64,000 nucleotides of DNA, taken from positions 62,001-126,000 of the forward strand of contig MGTV01000037.1 of NCBI GenBank assembly GCA_001799635.1. Direction: 5' to 3'. Positions 8,587 to 17,082 of this stretch are shown piece by piece. Within the stretch, counting starts at the first letter, position 1. Each line of letters starts with the position of its first letter. Both the position numbers and the translations under genes were made by a program. The notes under the pieces were generated by a model. The model searched no databases, was not told the origin of the DNA, and saw only the letters and a list, made by a program, of their open reading frames with translations. The stretch comes from Elusimicrobia bacterium GWA2_62_23 (lineage in GTDB: Bacteria > Elusimicrobiota > Elusimicrobia > Elusimicrobiales > UBA9959).

Positions 8587-10571
8587 AGCGGCCTCACCTC
8601 CACGGAGAATTCCAGCGCGGCACCGGGCTCCAGCTCGCGCTTCAGGTGGGGCAGCAGCACGGCGCCCTGGTAGGTCCGCTCGGCCCCTTCCTCGGAGCGG
8701 GAAATGGTCTCGAGCGGGAAGGACCAAAGGTCCAGCGGTTCCGAAAATTTAAGTTCGACTCCGCCGTAAACCGGGTCGCGGAAGGTTTTTCCCGTCACTT
8801 TGTGGAACTCGCCAGGTGGGCAGTGCTCCTTGCCGGAGAAGGCGAAAGCGAGCTCCGGCCCGAACCAGAGCTGGGCCTTGCGGCCGCCCTGGTTGGAAAC
8901 ACGGTACGCCGCCCGCCAGGAGCCGTCATGGCGCAGCAGCACGCTCTTCTCCACCCTGACCTGCGCGGCCTCGCCGCCGGCCCACACGGAGCCGTCCCGG
9001 CGGAACTTCAGCAGCAGGCCGTCGGCCTCTTCGGAATGCCTGAAGGAGTATTCGCCGGTGACGAAATCCCCCTGCTCGCCGTAGGACGCCTTCGTGAAGG
9101 CCTGGAGGGTGGTGTCGGCGTGCAGGAAATGGTCCAGCAGGCACATGCGCGGGTGCCAGTCGTAGGCCAGGTCCTTCTTCAGCTCCGCTTCGGCGGCCCT
9201 GCGGGCCCCGCTCGCGGCTATGCTCTTGGCGTCAGCTTCGTGGTAGGCCTCGGGATGGCGCCACACCAGCGAACCAAAATTAACGCCGCGCGGCTTGTAG
9301 TCCCATTCCCAGAGCCCGCCTCCCTTGGCGGGAGAGAAATAGAAATTGGCGTTCTCCCCTTCGGCGAGCAGTTCCGGCCGCCCGTCGGCGTCCCAGTCCT
9401 CGCGGTGCAGCTCGAAACCGTGAGCGCGGCCTGCGGGCAGCGCCCCCTCGGCCTCCAGGATGTTCTTATAGACGGCCATGCGGATATGCGGCAGGTAGAC
9501 GCCGCCGAAAACCCCGTGCCAGTAGCCGCAGTTGCACTGCGCCCGGTAAAGGGCGGCCCGGCCGTGGTTCGCCCCGGCGGCGCGCACCTTGGCGCTGGCC
9601 CGGAGCATACGGCGGTAGAGCCGGTTGGACTCGGGATACTTGGAGAAAAAATTGCGGAAGTAGCCGCCGCGCAGGAAACCGCGGAAATCCTCCCCGGACT
9701 CCTCCCAGAGGCCTGCCAGGCGCCGCGACCTGTCGTGCGGCAGCGCCCACTGCGCCAGCTCGTGGTAGGAAGTAGTAGGCAGGTAGGCCAACCCCTTTGA
9801 GGGCGAGGCCAGGCAGTCGGAGAAGCGCGCGGTCTCCAGCCAGGAGGAGTTAGCCTCCAGCAGGGTGAACAGCTTGTCCAGCCAGCCCTTCTTGTAGACC
9901 AGGTCGTGCGTGCCCGGCCAGAGGCCGAACTTCTCGCCGTCGTCGGCCATCACCAGCACCGCGTCCTGGCCTTCGAAACCTTTCAGGTAGTCGATGACCT
10001 TCCTGGGCTCCGCGAAAGGCATCAGGTAGCGCAGGCGGTGGTTGATGGGGAACACGTCGAGGTGGCGGCCGGCGTATTCCGTGGTGAAGCGCCCGGTCAG
10101 GGCCTTCTCTTCGAAGCCCGCGGAGAAAAAGTGGATGTCGTCCAGGGCGGTATAGCCCACGCCCATGGCGGAAAGGGACCCGGCCAGTTCCGGCTCCCAC
10201 ACCCGCTCGGCCAGCCACAGGCCGGCCGGGTCGGCGCCGAAGCGGCTGCGCACGTAGTCGCGCATCATGTTCACCTGGCCGCGGCGGTCCTCCTCGGGCA
10301 GCAGGGCGAGGATCGGCTCATAGTAGCCGCCCGAGAGCACCTCCAGGCGGCCGGCCTTCACCAGCCCCGCGATCCGGGCGAGATAATCGGGATGGGCTTT
10401 TTCGAGCCAGTCGTAGAGGATGCCGGAAAAGTGCACGCTCACGCGCACGGAGGGATGGCGCTCCAGCACGTCGAAGAACGGGGCATAGGCGAGGCGGAAG
10501 GCCTCCTCGAGAACGCTCTCGAAGTTGCCCACCGGCTGGTGGTTATGCAGCGCTATGACCAGTTTTACCAT
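8583..10571 (-). CDS. GH57 4-alpha-glucanotransferase / alpha-amylase-like enzyme
   Basis: Glycoside hydrolase family 57 protein (662 aa), close in length and layout to the Thermococcus litoralis 4-alpha-glucanotransferase: catalytic barrel, then C-terminal beta-sandwich domains (DUF1925/1926-like). Conserved regions are visible: HNHQP (residues 9-13), LSGGYYEPI (79-87), WLAERVWEPEL with Glu122 as the likely nucleophile, and MADDGEKFGLWPGT with Asp210/211 as acid/base. There is no signal peptide, so it should act in the cytosol on alpha-glucans or maltodextrins. It sits between EIIB and EIIC and overlaps the EIIC start, so it is translationally tied to the PTS. Activity (transfer or hydrolysis) cannot be fixed from sequence. 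Confidence 0.88.
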   Translation of the reverse strand: MVKLVIALHNHQPVGNFESVLEEAFRLAYAPFFDVLERHPSVRVSVHFSGILYDWLEKAHPDYLARIAGLVKAGRLEVLSGGYYEPILALLPEEDRRGQVNMMRDYVRSRFGADPAGLWLAERVWEPELAGSLSAMGVGYTALDDIHFFSAGFEEKALTGRFTTEYAGRHLDVFPINHRLRYLMPFAEPRKVIDYLKGFEGQDAVLVMADDGEKFGLWPGTHDLVYKKGWLDKLFTLLEANSSWLETARFSDCLASPSKGLAYLPTTSYHELAQWALPHDRSRRLAGLWEESGEDFRGFLRGGYFRNFFSKYPESNRLYRRMLRASAKVRAAGANHGRAALYRAQCNCGYWHGVFGGVYLPHIRMAVYKNILEAEGALPAGRAHGFELHREDWDADGRPELLAEGENANFYFSPAKGGGLWEWDYKPRGVNFGSLVWRHPEAYHEADAKSIAASGARRAAEAELKKDLAYDWHPRMCLLDHFLHADTTLQAFTKASYGEQGDFVTGEYSFRHSEEADGLLLKFRRDGSVWAGGEAAQVRVEKSVLLRHDGSWRAAYRVSNQGGRKAQLWFGPELAFAFSGKEHCPPGEFHKVTGKTFRDPVYGGVELKFSEPLDLWSFPLETISRSEEGAERTYQGAVLLPHLKRELEPGAALEFSVEVRPL

Positions 10572-10580
10572 TAAGATACG

Positions 10581-11057
10581 TCAGGCTATCGCTTCTATCA
10601 GGTCCACCGGCCTGTCGGTGGGCACGCCGCGGCCCTCTATGGTTATGCCCGCGGCGCTCAGGGCCTTCAGCGCGGCACAGTCCTCGTCGTTGAGGAAGAT
10701 GGCCTTGCCGATGGAAAGATTCTTGCCGGCGGAGTAATGCATGCCGCCTATGTTGAGCGACGGGATCCTGAGCCCCTTGCGCGCCAGCTCCAGCGCTTCC
10801 GCCAGGCCCGGCAGCAGCAGCAGCACCTTGCGCTCGGCCTTCTCGGCCTCGGGCAGGTAGGCGGCGGCCTCGGCCACCGTCATGATCTTCAGGTCCACGC
10901 CTTCGGGGGTGGCGAAACGCATGATGGTGCGGCGCATCTCGTCGCCGGCGATCTCGTCGGACACCACGGCCAGCTCCTCGGCCCGCAGGTGGGGCAGCCA
11001 GCCTTCCACTACCTGGCCGTGCACCAGCCTGTCGTCAACCCGGTAAAGTATTATCAT
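10581..11057 (-). CDS. PTS mannose/sorbose-family EIIB component
   Basis: Cytosolic phosphotransfer subunit (158 aa, normal length; PF03830). It accepts phosphate from EIIA on the histidine of RVDDRLVHGQV (His13) and passes it to the sugar. Further family features are NIGGMHYS and the C-terminal GITIEGRGVP. GAGGCGCG precedes the ATG, 7 bp after EIIA. Together with EIIA, EIIC and EIID it completes a four-protein permease. Confidence 0.92.
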   Translation of the reverse strand: MIILYRVDDRLVHGQVVEGWLPHLRAEELAVVSDEIAGDEMRRTIMRFATPEGVDLKIMTVAEAAAYLPEAEKAERKVLLLLPGLAEALELARKGLRIPSLNIGGMHYSAGKNLSIGKAIFLNDEDCAALKALSAAGITIEGRGVPTDRPVDLIEAIA

Positions 11058-11064
11058 ACGCGCC

Positions 11065-11472
11065 TCATTTTTTGAGCAGCAGGCTTTTGACCTCGCAGAT
11101 GGCCTTGCGGCCGTCCTCCATGATCTTGGCCACGAGCCTGTCGAAATCCAGCGACTGCCTGTACGCGAAAGCTGACGTCATCATGTTGATGTTCACGCCG
11201 CAGATGACCGCGCACTTGTCTATATCCTTGGCGAGCGGCAGGAGCACGTTCATGGGCGTGCCCCCCGGCATGTCCAGCAGGCACACCACGCCGTCCTCCG
11301 AGCGCATTTCCTCCATGGCCCTGGCGGCCGCTTCCTTCACGCGCTCGAGCGTCATGCGCGCCGAAATGGAAACGTTCTTGAGGCCGCCGGCCTGGACGCC
11401 CACTATGCCCTCGGCGGCCTCGATAAGGTAGGCGCCGAACTCCCCGTGAGTGATGACAATGATATTGATCAT
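11065..11472 (-). CDS. PTS mannose-family EIIA component
   Basis: Cytosolic 135-aa phosphotransfer domain (PF03610). His9 in VITHGEFG accepts phosphate from HPr. DMPGGTPMN matches the conserved loop of the family. It is a separate EIIA protein, not fused to EIIB. No Shine-Dalgarno is visible: the sequence before the ATG is the end of the palindromic repeat at 11479-11567, which splits EIIA from rapZ. Transcription may continue through the repeat or restart after it. Confidence 0.92.
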   Translation of the reverse strand: MINIIVITHGEFGAYLIEAAEGIVGVQAGGLKNVSISARMTLERVKEAAARAMEEMRSEDGVVCLLDMPGGTPMNVLLPLAKDIDKCAVICGVNINMMTSAFAYRQSLDFDRLVAKIMEDGRKAICEVKSLLLKK

Positions 11473-11478
11473 AATTTA

Positions 11479-11567
11479 GGGGACGTTCATTCCTAATTCC
11501 TAATTTTTCTAAATATCGCTCCGCGCTACCCCGGGACGGCAATTAGGAATTAGGAATGAACGTCCCC
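11479..11567. repeat. Palindromic repeat with perfect 27-bp arms and GGGGACGTT ends
   Basis: Left arm 11479-11505 and right arm 11541-11567 are exact reverse complements over 27 bp and enclose a 35-nt loop. Each arm starts with GGGGACGTT and continues with ATTCCTA in tandem. A related copy lies at 49142 and a half copy at 5100. It sits inside the PTS operon between rapZ and EIIA. REP-like or MITE-like identity is inferred. Confidence 0.8.
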
Positions 11568-11574
11568 GCCTCCA

Positions 11575-12432
11575 TCATTTGCGGATATCCCGGTGGTACT
11601 CGGAAACTGAAAAGCCGCCCGCGGCGAGCTTCTTGGCGAGTTCGCCGGCGATGTAGACGCTGCGGTGGCGGCCGCCCGTGCAGCCAATGGCGATGGTGAG
11701 ATAGGATTTGCCTTCCTTGACGTAAAGCGGCAGCAGGGCCTTGATCTGCTCGGTGTAGCCCTTCATGAAGGAGCGGAACCCCGGCTTGGAGCGGAGGTAG
11801 CGGCCGATGGGGGCGTCGAGGCCCGTCCTGGCGCGCAGCGACGGCACGTAGTAGGGGTTCGGCAGAAAGCGCACGTCCATCACGATATCGGCGTCGAGCG
11901 GGATGCCGTACTTGTAGCCGAAGGAGATGACCGAGAGCTTCATTTCGGCGGTGCGCTTGAGCTCCAGCATGCCCGACAGGGTCTCTTTCAGTTCGCCCAG
12001 CGTCAGCTTGGAAGTGTCTATCACCTTGTTGGCCCGGGCCTTCAGCTCGCAGAGGATGCGGCGTTCTTCCTTGACGGCCGCGGCGATGTTCTTGCCGAGC
12101 GGGTGGCGGTGGCGCGTCTCGGAGAAGCGCTGCATCAGCACCGCGTCGGAGGCGTCCAGGAAGACCACGCGGTATTCCAGCCCCAGCTTGCCGAGGTTGT
12201 CCAGCGTGCGCACGAAGTCCTTGAAGAAGCGGCCTTCGCGGATGTCGATGCCGAGCGCCACGTTCTTGAGGTAGCGGCGGCTCTGCACCATGGCGGCGAA
12301 GGAGGGGATGAGGGCGATGGGCAGGTTGTCCACGCAGTAGAACCCCAGGTCCTCGAAGGATTTAAGGGCCTGGCTCTTGCCGGCGCCGGACATGCCGGTG
12401 ATGATGAAGATCCTGCCTTTGGCCTGTGGCAT
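11575..12432 (-). CDS. rapZ: RapZ/YvcJ-family nucleotide-binding protein
   Basis: P-loop protein (285 aa, normal length) of the family that in E. coli acts as RNase adaptor in glucosamine-6-phosphate control and in Bacillus is YvcJ. Walker A is GMSGAGKS near residue 13, followed by LGFYCVDNLP. The C-terminal half contains SFGYKYG and IGCTGGRHRSV, the conserved sensor blocks. It follows hprK with one base between stop and start. Clustering of hprK, rapZ and PTS genes is known from other bacteria. Its RNA target here is unknown. Confidence 0.93.
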   Translation of the reverse strand: MPQAKGRIFIITGMSGAGKSQALKSFEDLGFYCVDNLPIALIPSFAAMVQSRRYLKNVALGIDIREGRFFKDFVRTLDNLGKLGLEYRVVFLDASDAVLMQRFSETRHRHPLGKNIAAAVKEERRILCELKARANKVIDTSKLTLGELKETLSGMLELKRTAEMKLSVISFGYKYGIPLDADIVMDVRFLPNPYYVPSLRARTGLDAPIGRYLRSKPGFRSFMKGYTEQIKALLPLYVKEGKSYLTIAIGCTGGRHRSVYIAGELAKKLAAGGFSVSEYHRDIRK

Positions 12433-12433
12433 A

Positions 12434-13399
12434 TTACTTTTTGTTCATCTCCCTGATGAGGCTCTCGTTGAATTTCTTGGCCACGAAGTAGCCCTGGTTC
12501 TTGAGGCGCTGGTTGAGCGAAGCGACCTCTATCAGCACGGCCAGGTTGCGGCCCGGGGTCACCGGCAGCCGCAGCGAGGGCACCGGGACTTCCAGGATGT
12601 TGACCTCCGCCTGGGCGAGCCCGGTGCGGTCGTAATTGCCGAGCGTGCCGGCCACCACGCTTTCCAGCTTCACGTGCATCTCTATGAGCGACTGGTCCAT
12701 GATGGAGCCGATGCCGAACAGGAGCTCCACGTCGATGATGCCGAGGCCCCGCACTTCCATGTAATGCTTGATGTTCTTGGGCGAGTTGCCCACCAGCATG
12801 TAACCGATGCGGCGCTTCACTTCCACCACGTCGTCGGCTATCAGGATGTGGCCGCGCTTCAAAAGCTCGAGCGCGCACTCCGACTTGCCCACGCCCGAGT
12901 CGCCCTGGATGAGCACCCCCAGGCCGTAGACGTTCACCAGCACGCCGTGCACATAAGTGGTGGCGGCAAGCTGGTCGTCGAGGTAAGTGGTGATCTCGCG
13001 GATGAAGGTTGACGTGTCCTCGCTCGTGACGAGCAGCGGGATGCCTGCCTTGGCGCAGGCCTGCTTGATGACCGGCAGCGGCTTCACGCCGCCGGTGACT
13101 ATCACGCAGGGGATGTCGGGCGCGGCGAACATCTTCTGCAGGTTCGCCGAGACCCGCCGGGGATCTTCCTTCTGGCAGTAGGCGTATTCGCCCTGGCCGA
13201 TGATCTGGATGCGCTCGGAGCGGAACTGCTCCATGTGGCCGGCTATGGCCAGACCCGGGCGGTTGATCTCGCTGACCGTGATCTGCCGGCCCAAATTCCT
13301 GGCCCCGGAAACGGGCTTAAGCCCGAGGATCTTGCCCCGGGACTTAAGCAGTTCCCTGACCAGGAGGGATTTCCCCTGTTTTTTAGGCTGCTGGGACAT
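12434..13399 (-). CDS. hprK: HPr kinase/phosphorylase
   Basis: Bifunctional sensor enzyme (321 aa) that phosphorylates or dephosphorylates Ser46 of HPr. The N-terminal regulatory domain covers about residues 20-140. The catalytic part has Walker A GDSGVGKSE, preceded by VYGLGVLIQ, and the HprK signature EVRGLGIIDV. The catalytic domain resembles PEP carboxykinase in fold. Its substrate HPr is encoded about 6 kb downstream in the same operon and has an intact Ser46. Carbon-status control of the PTS is therefore likely. Confidence 0.95.
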   Translation of the reverse strand: MSQQPKKQGKSLLVRELLKSRGKILGLKPVSGARNLGRQITVSEINRPGLAIAGHMEQFRSERIQIIGQGEYAYCQKEDPRRVSANLQKMFAAPDIPCVIVTGGVKPLPVIKQACAKAGIPLLVTSEDTSTFIREITTYLDDQLAATTYVHGVLVNVYGLGVLIQGDSGVGKSECALELLKRGHILIADDVVEVKRRIGYMLVGNSPKNIKHYMEVRGLGIIDVELLFGIGSIMDQSLIEMHVKLESVVAGTLGNYDRTGLAQAEVNILEVPVPSLRLPVTPGRNLAVLIEVASLNQRLKNQGYFVAKKFNESLIREMNKK

Positions 13400-13411
13400 G
13401 GAGCGGCGCGG

Positions 13412-13933
13412 TTACTTCTTCACCGGCTGCAGCAGCCCGTAGGTGCTGTCGATGCGCTTGAAGACGACCTGGAGCTGCTTGGAGCCCCTGTCCTGGAACA
13501 CCCAGAAGTTGTAGCCGATCTTCTCCATCTCCATCACGGCCTCTTCTTTGTTCATGGGCTTGAGGGGGACGTCCTTAACCACGGAGAAGCGGATCTCGGG
13601 GCCCACCAGCGTGGTGAACTCGCCCAGGTCGATGGTCTCGGTGGCGCGGTGGTCGGTGAAGCGCTCTTTGTACTTCTTGATCTGCGCTTCCATCTTGTCC
13701 ATGGCCTTGTCGATGGCGGAATACATCTCGTCGGACGAGGCGGCGGCCTTCATGGTCTGGTGGCCGGCGTGCACCACCACTTCGGCGGTGTGGATCTTCT
13801 TTTCCACGGAAACTATGGCCTGGGCCCAGACTATGTTATCGATGTACTCGTGAAGCTTGGAAAGCTTGGTCTCGATAAAGTCCTTTATCGGCTTGGTCAT
13901 CTTTATCTTGCGGGCCACTATATGTATCCTCAT
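13412..13933 (-). CDS. hpf: Ribosome hibernation promoting factor, long form
   Basis: Long HPF (173 aa), which dimerises 70S ribosomes in stationary phase. The N-terminal RaiA/HPF domain (about residues 1-100) begins MRIHIVARKIKMTKPIKDF. The C-terminal dimerisation domain (about 110-170) contains KPMNKEEAVMEMEKIGYNFWVF and YGLLQP. GGAGG lies 6 bp before the ATG. This is the first gene of the minus-strand PTS operon, behind a strong promoter. Confidence 0.95.
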   Translation of the reverse strand: MRIHIVARKIKMTKPIKDFIETKLSKLHEYIDNIVWAQAIVSVEKKIHTAEVVVHAGHQTMKAAASSDEMYSAIDKAMDKMEAQIKKYKERFTDHRATETIDLGEFTTLVGPEIRFSVVKDVPLKPMNKEEAVMEMEKIGYNFWVFQDRGSKQLQVVFKRIDSTYGLLQPVKK

Positions 13934-13969
13934 TGTATCCTCCGTGCTGCGTAAGTAAAACAGGACCTG

Positions 13970-13988
13970 CCCGGCTCTCGGCGCCGGG
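13970..13988 (-). promoter_or_regulatory. GC-rich hairpin in the hpf leader
   Basis: CCCGGC (13970-13975) and GCCGGG (13983-13988) pair as a 6-bp stem with a 7-nt loop. They lie between the hpf promoter and its ribosome-binding site. It could influence mRNA stability or translation; no known regulatory RNA is recognised. Confidence 0.3.
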
Positions 13989-14003
13989 GGCCTTATTATT
14001 TAT

Positions 14004-14032
14004 ATTTTAATTAATTTATACTCTCATTTCAA
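14004..14032 (-). promoter_or_regulatory. Sigma70-like promoter of the hpf-hprK-PTS operon
   Basis: On the minus strand TTGAAA (14027-14032) and TAAAAT (14004-14009) are separated by 17 bp within an AT-rich island that contrasts with the GC-rich surroundings. A leader of about 65 nt follows before hpf. Confidence 0.7.
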
Positions 14033-14063
14033 TGAAAACCCCTACCCCCCGCGCCGCGCCGTG

Positions 14064-14072
14064 TGCTATTAT
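14064..14072 (+). promoter_or_regulatory. Extended -10 promoter six bases before the ABC ATPase start
   Basis: TGC-TATTAT is an extended -10 element; the ATG follows after six bases (TGTGGA). The expected start site coincides with the ATG, so the mRNA may be leaderless. No good -35 element is visible. Confidence 0.5.
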
Positions 14073-14078
14073 TGTGGA

Positions 14079-14750
14079 ATGCGGCTGGAGGTCAAGGGCT
14101 TGGTGAAGGAGTTTCCCGCCCCGCTTTTCTCGGGCGGAACGCCCCTGCGCGCCCTGGACGGGGCGGACCTGGAGGCCGATACCGGGGTGACCGGGGTGGG
14201 CGGAGCCAACGGTTCCGGCAAAACCACCCTCTTCAAGACCCTGGCCGGTGTGCTGGAAAAGGACGCCGGCACCATCCTGGCAGGGGGCGCGGCCGCCTCC
14301 GCGGAGCGCCTGCGCCAACTGGCCGCCTATTGCCCCGCCAATCCCCGTTCTTTCTATTTCAGGCTTACCGCCGGGGAAAATTTGCGCTTTTTCGGCGCGC
14401 TGGCCGGGCTGTCCCCCGCGGAGGCCGAGGCGCGCGCGGCCAAGCTGGCCCCCCGCCTGGGCCTGGCCGCCGTCGACCTGGGGCGGCGCTTCGACCGGCT
14501 GTCCGAGGGCACCATGCAGAAGGTTTCGCTGATACGCGCGCTCTCCCGGCGCGCGCCGCTGCTGCTGCTCGACGAACCTTTCCGCGGCCTGGACGGCATC
14601 GCCTGCCGCGGCCTGCTGGAACTGATAGCCGAAGCCGGCAAAACCTCCACGGTGCTGGTCACCAGCCACAGCCGCGAACTGCTGGCGGCCGCGGCCGCCC
14701 GCACCCTGCGCATAGGCCAGGGCCGCATGCCGCCCGGAGGCCCGCAATGA
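14079..14750 (+). CDS. ABC transporter ATP-binding protein
   Basis: ATPase subunit (223 aa) of an ABC-2 type exporter. Walker A is GANGSGKTT, the signature is a degenerate LSEGTMQKVSL, Walker B is LLLLDEPFRGLD, and the switch His is in VTSHS. The start at 14079 (MRLEVKGLVKEF) is preferred over a GTG at 14061 because the family fold begins there and a -10 element lies just upstream. The stop overlaps the permease ATG (ATGA). Substrate unknown. Confidence 0.88.
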   Translation: MRLEVKGLVKEFPAPLFSGGTPLRALDGADLEADTGVTGVGGANGSGKTTLFKTLAGVLEKDAGTILAGGAAASAERLRQLAAYCPANPRSFYFRLTAGENLRFFGALAGLSPAEAEARAAKLAPRLGLAAVDLGRRFDRLSEGTMQKVSLIRALSRRAPLLLLDEPFRGLDGIACRGLLELIAEAGKTSTVLVTSHSRELLAAAAARTLRIGQGRMPPGGPQ

Positions 14751-15559
14751 ACGCGGCCGGCGTGATAGCCGCCTTCGTCCGGCGCGACTTCCTCGCCGAG
14801 AAAAGCTACCGCCTGTCTTTCGCGCTGGGAGCGCTGGCCACCCTGGCCAACCTCGCCGTCTTTTATTTCATAGGAAAACTCTTCGGGGGCGGCCTGGCGC
14901 CGCAGCTGGAACCTTTCGGGACGGGCTATTTCGCTTACGTTTTCACGGCCATGGCCTTCTTCGGCTACATAGGGACCGGGGCCGGCTCCTACGCCGGGCG
15001 GCTGCGGCTGGAGCAGACCCAGGGCACGCTGGAAGCCACCCTCTCCACCCCGCTGGGCGTGCCGGCGCTGCTGCTGTCCATGTCGGCCTGGAACTTCCTG
15101 TTCGCCACTTTCGAACTGCTTGTCTACGCGCTGGCGGGGGCCTTCATCTTCAAGCTGGACCTGGGCGCGGCCAACTGGTGGTCCGCCGGGCTGGTCTTTT
15201 TGCTCTCGGCGGGGTGCTTCGCGGCGCTGGGCATTCTCTCGTCGTGTTTCGTGATGCTGTTCAAGCGCGGCAACCCGCTGGCCTGGATACTGAACAACTT
15301 CGAAGGGCTGCTGGGCGGGGTCTATTTCCCGGTGGCCGTGCTGCCGGGCTGGCTCATAGCCGTCTCCAACCTGCTGCCCGTCACCTACGCCGTGCGGGCT
15401 TTCCAGCTGGCGGTCCATAAGGGCGCCGGGCCGGCAATGATAAAAGGCGACCTGCTCGCGCTGGCCGCCTTCGATCTCCTGCTTATCCCCGCCTCGGTCT
15501 GGCTGTTCGGCCGGGCCGTGCGCCGCGCCCGCCGGGCCGGCACGCTCGGCGAATATTAG
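14747..15559 (+). CDS. ABC-2 type transporter permease
   Basis: Integral membrane subunit (270 aa) with about six hydrophobic segments, paired with the preceding ATPase by an ATGA overlap. The sequence TYAVRAFQLAVHKG near the C-terminus and the LEQTQGTLEATLSTPLG coupling loop are typical of ABC-2 permeases exporting drugs, lipids or polysaccharides. Its stop codon overlaps that of the convergent PorV-like gene by two bases. No neighbour identifies the cargo. Confidence 0.85.
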   Translation: MNAAGVIAAFVRRDFLAEKSYRLSFALGALATLANLAVFYFIGKLFGGGLAPQLEPFGTGYFAYVFTAMAFFGYIGTGAGSYAGRLRLEQTQGTLEATLSTPLGVPALLLSMSAWNFLFATFELLVYALAGAFIFKLDLGAANWWSAGLVFLLSAGCFAALGILSSCFVMLFKRGNPLAWILNNFEGLLGGVYFPVAVLPGWLIAVSNLLPVTYAVRAFQLAVHKGAGPAMIKGDLLALAAFDLLLIPASVWLFGRAVRRARRAGTLGEY

Positions 15560-17079
15560 GGCTCCGGTTTAATCTCAACGTCCAACCCGGCCGCGTAGTA
15601 AGCGGCGCACGGCGCCGCCGCGCTGAAGTACAGATACCCGTTCTCCTGGCGCAGCAGCGAATGCCGCGCTTTTTTCCACTCCCCGGAATTGCGGTAAAGG
15701 AAGACCACCTTCCCCGCGTCTATCCCCTCCGCCTTCAGCCTGAAGACCAGTGCGGCTTCGCCCTGCACCCGGCCGGGGAAAGGCGCCGGCTGCCAGGCCA
15801 GCAGCCCCACCAGGCCTTCCGGCAGCGGCGGGGCGGCCGGCACGGGTCCCTCCAGCACGGTAACAGCGCCGGGCGGCTCCTCACGCAGTTGCGTTTTGAA
15901 GACGAACGAAACGAGGCCCGCTCCGGCGGACTCGGCGCTAAGCTCATAGCGCACCCCGGTACGGGAAAGGGCCAGCGCCTTAGCGGTCACGCCGTAAACG
16001 AAAGGCGCGCCGCCAGGCAGCGGCTGCTCCGCCGGCCTGCGGGGCAAAAGCGGACGGCCGCCGAAACGCAGCGAGAGCGAAAAGCGGTGCGCGGTGCCCA
16101 GGTCCCCGAACGGGGTCAGGGCATAGTCGAAATCAAGTTTATCGAAGGCGACTCCCGCCCCGGCGGAAAAACCGGACCAGGCGCCAAGTTCGTTGCCGTA
16201 ATGCCTGGCGCGGTAACCGGCCCGCACGCAGAGCCTGGACGTCAACGGATGCTCCACGCCGCCGGCGATGGTAAGGTAATCGTCCACCGGCTTTTCGGCG
16301 TCCAGGGAAAGCAGCGTGCCGACTCCCGGCAGGCGGCCGCTGAGGCCCGCCCGCAGCGAAAGCGGCAGCCCGAAACGCTCTTTATCCAGCTTTATGCCAG
16401 GCCCGAGATTAAGCAGCGCGAGGCCCGCGCGCAGTTTGCGGCCGCGCCAGTTGAAGTCCCTCGCCGCGCCCAGGTCGGCCGCCAGCGTGGCCCCGGAATA
16501 ATCGTCTATGCTCTGCCTGATCACCTTAAGCGCCAGGCCGCCGGAATAGCCGCGCCCCAGACCGCCGCCGTACGCGGCAGACACGGCCGCGTCGGAAGCC
16601 CCGAACTTCCCCTCCACGGGCGAAATGGGCGCGACCGGGTCCGACTCGTACAGACCGCTGCGCCGTTCCAGGTCCTTCGGCACGTAAAAATAATTAAAAG
16701 AGAACCCCCAGGTCCCCGCCGCGGGCAGCGGCAGGCCGAAAAGGCCGCCGCCGGAGGCCGGGGCCGTGTAGAGCAGGTGCTCCTGCCCCAGCCCCTGGAA
16801 ATATTCGTTGTGAAAAAGTCCGAGCGTCTTCTCCTCCCCGAGGCAGGCCAGGCCGGCCGGGTTCCAGTAGGCGGCGTAGGGGTCGCAGACCGAAGTAAAG
16901 GCTCCTCCCATACCCAGGGCGCGCGCCCCGGCCCCGAGCTTGAGGAAGGTAGCCGAGGTGGAGCCCGCCGACGGATAGATCCTGGCCGCCCGCGCGGGGA
17001 CGGCAGGGAGGAGAACGGCCAATATCGCCGCCAGGCTTATCGCTGAGACTTTGAGTTTTCCGGTCATAATTCCCGCCAT
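15556..17079 (-). CDS. PorV/PorQ-like outer-membrane beta-barrel protein with C-terminal extra domain
   Basis: Exported 507-aa protein. A signal peptide (ending near VPARA) is followed by the typical LGAGARALGMGGAF and DPYAAYWNPAGLA blocks of PorV/PorQ or UPF0164 barrels (FadL-like fold), then alternating beta strands to about residue 340. The last about 150 residues form a separate beta-rich domain. Its end, with VVFLYRNSGEWKK, resembles PGF-pre-PGF-type modules (tentative). The start may instead be the ATG at 17067, which has GGCGGGA before it. It lies 3 bp after the 1066-aa protein gene, which carries a sorting-like C-terminus. PorV in Bacteroidetes binds such domains. Confidence 0.72.
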   Translation of the reverse strand: MAGIMTGKLKVSAISLAAILAVLLPAVPARAARIYPSAGSTSATFLKLGAGARALGMGGAFTSVCDPYAAYWNPAGLACLGEEKTLGLFHNEYFQGLGQEHLLYTAPASGGGLFGLPLPAAGTWGFSFNYFYVPKDLERRSGLYESDPVAPISPVEGKFGASDAAVSAAYGGGLGRGYSGGLALKVIRQSIDDYSGATLAADLGAARDFNWRGRKLRAGLALLNLGPGIKLDKERFGLPLSLRAGLSGRLPGVGTLLSLDAEKPVDDYLTIAGGVEHPLTSRLCVRAGYRARHYGNELGAWSGFSAGAGVAFDKLDFDYALTPFGDLGTAHRFSLSLRFGGRPLLPRRPAEQPLPGGAPFVYGVTAKALALSRTGVRYELSAESAGAGLVSFVFKTQLREEPPGAVTVLEGPVPAAPPLPEGLVGLLAWQPAPFPGRVQGEAALVFRLKAEGIDAGKVVFLYRNSGEWKKARHSLLRQENGYLYFSAAAPCAAYYAAGLDVEIKPEP

Positions 17080-17082
17080 CCG

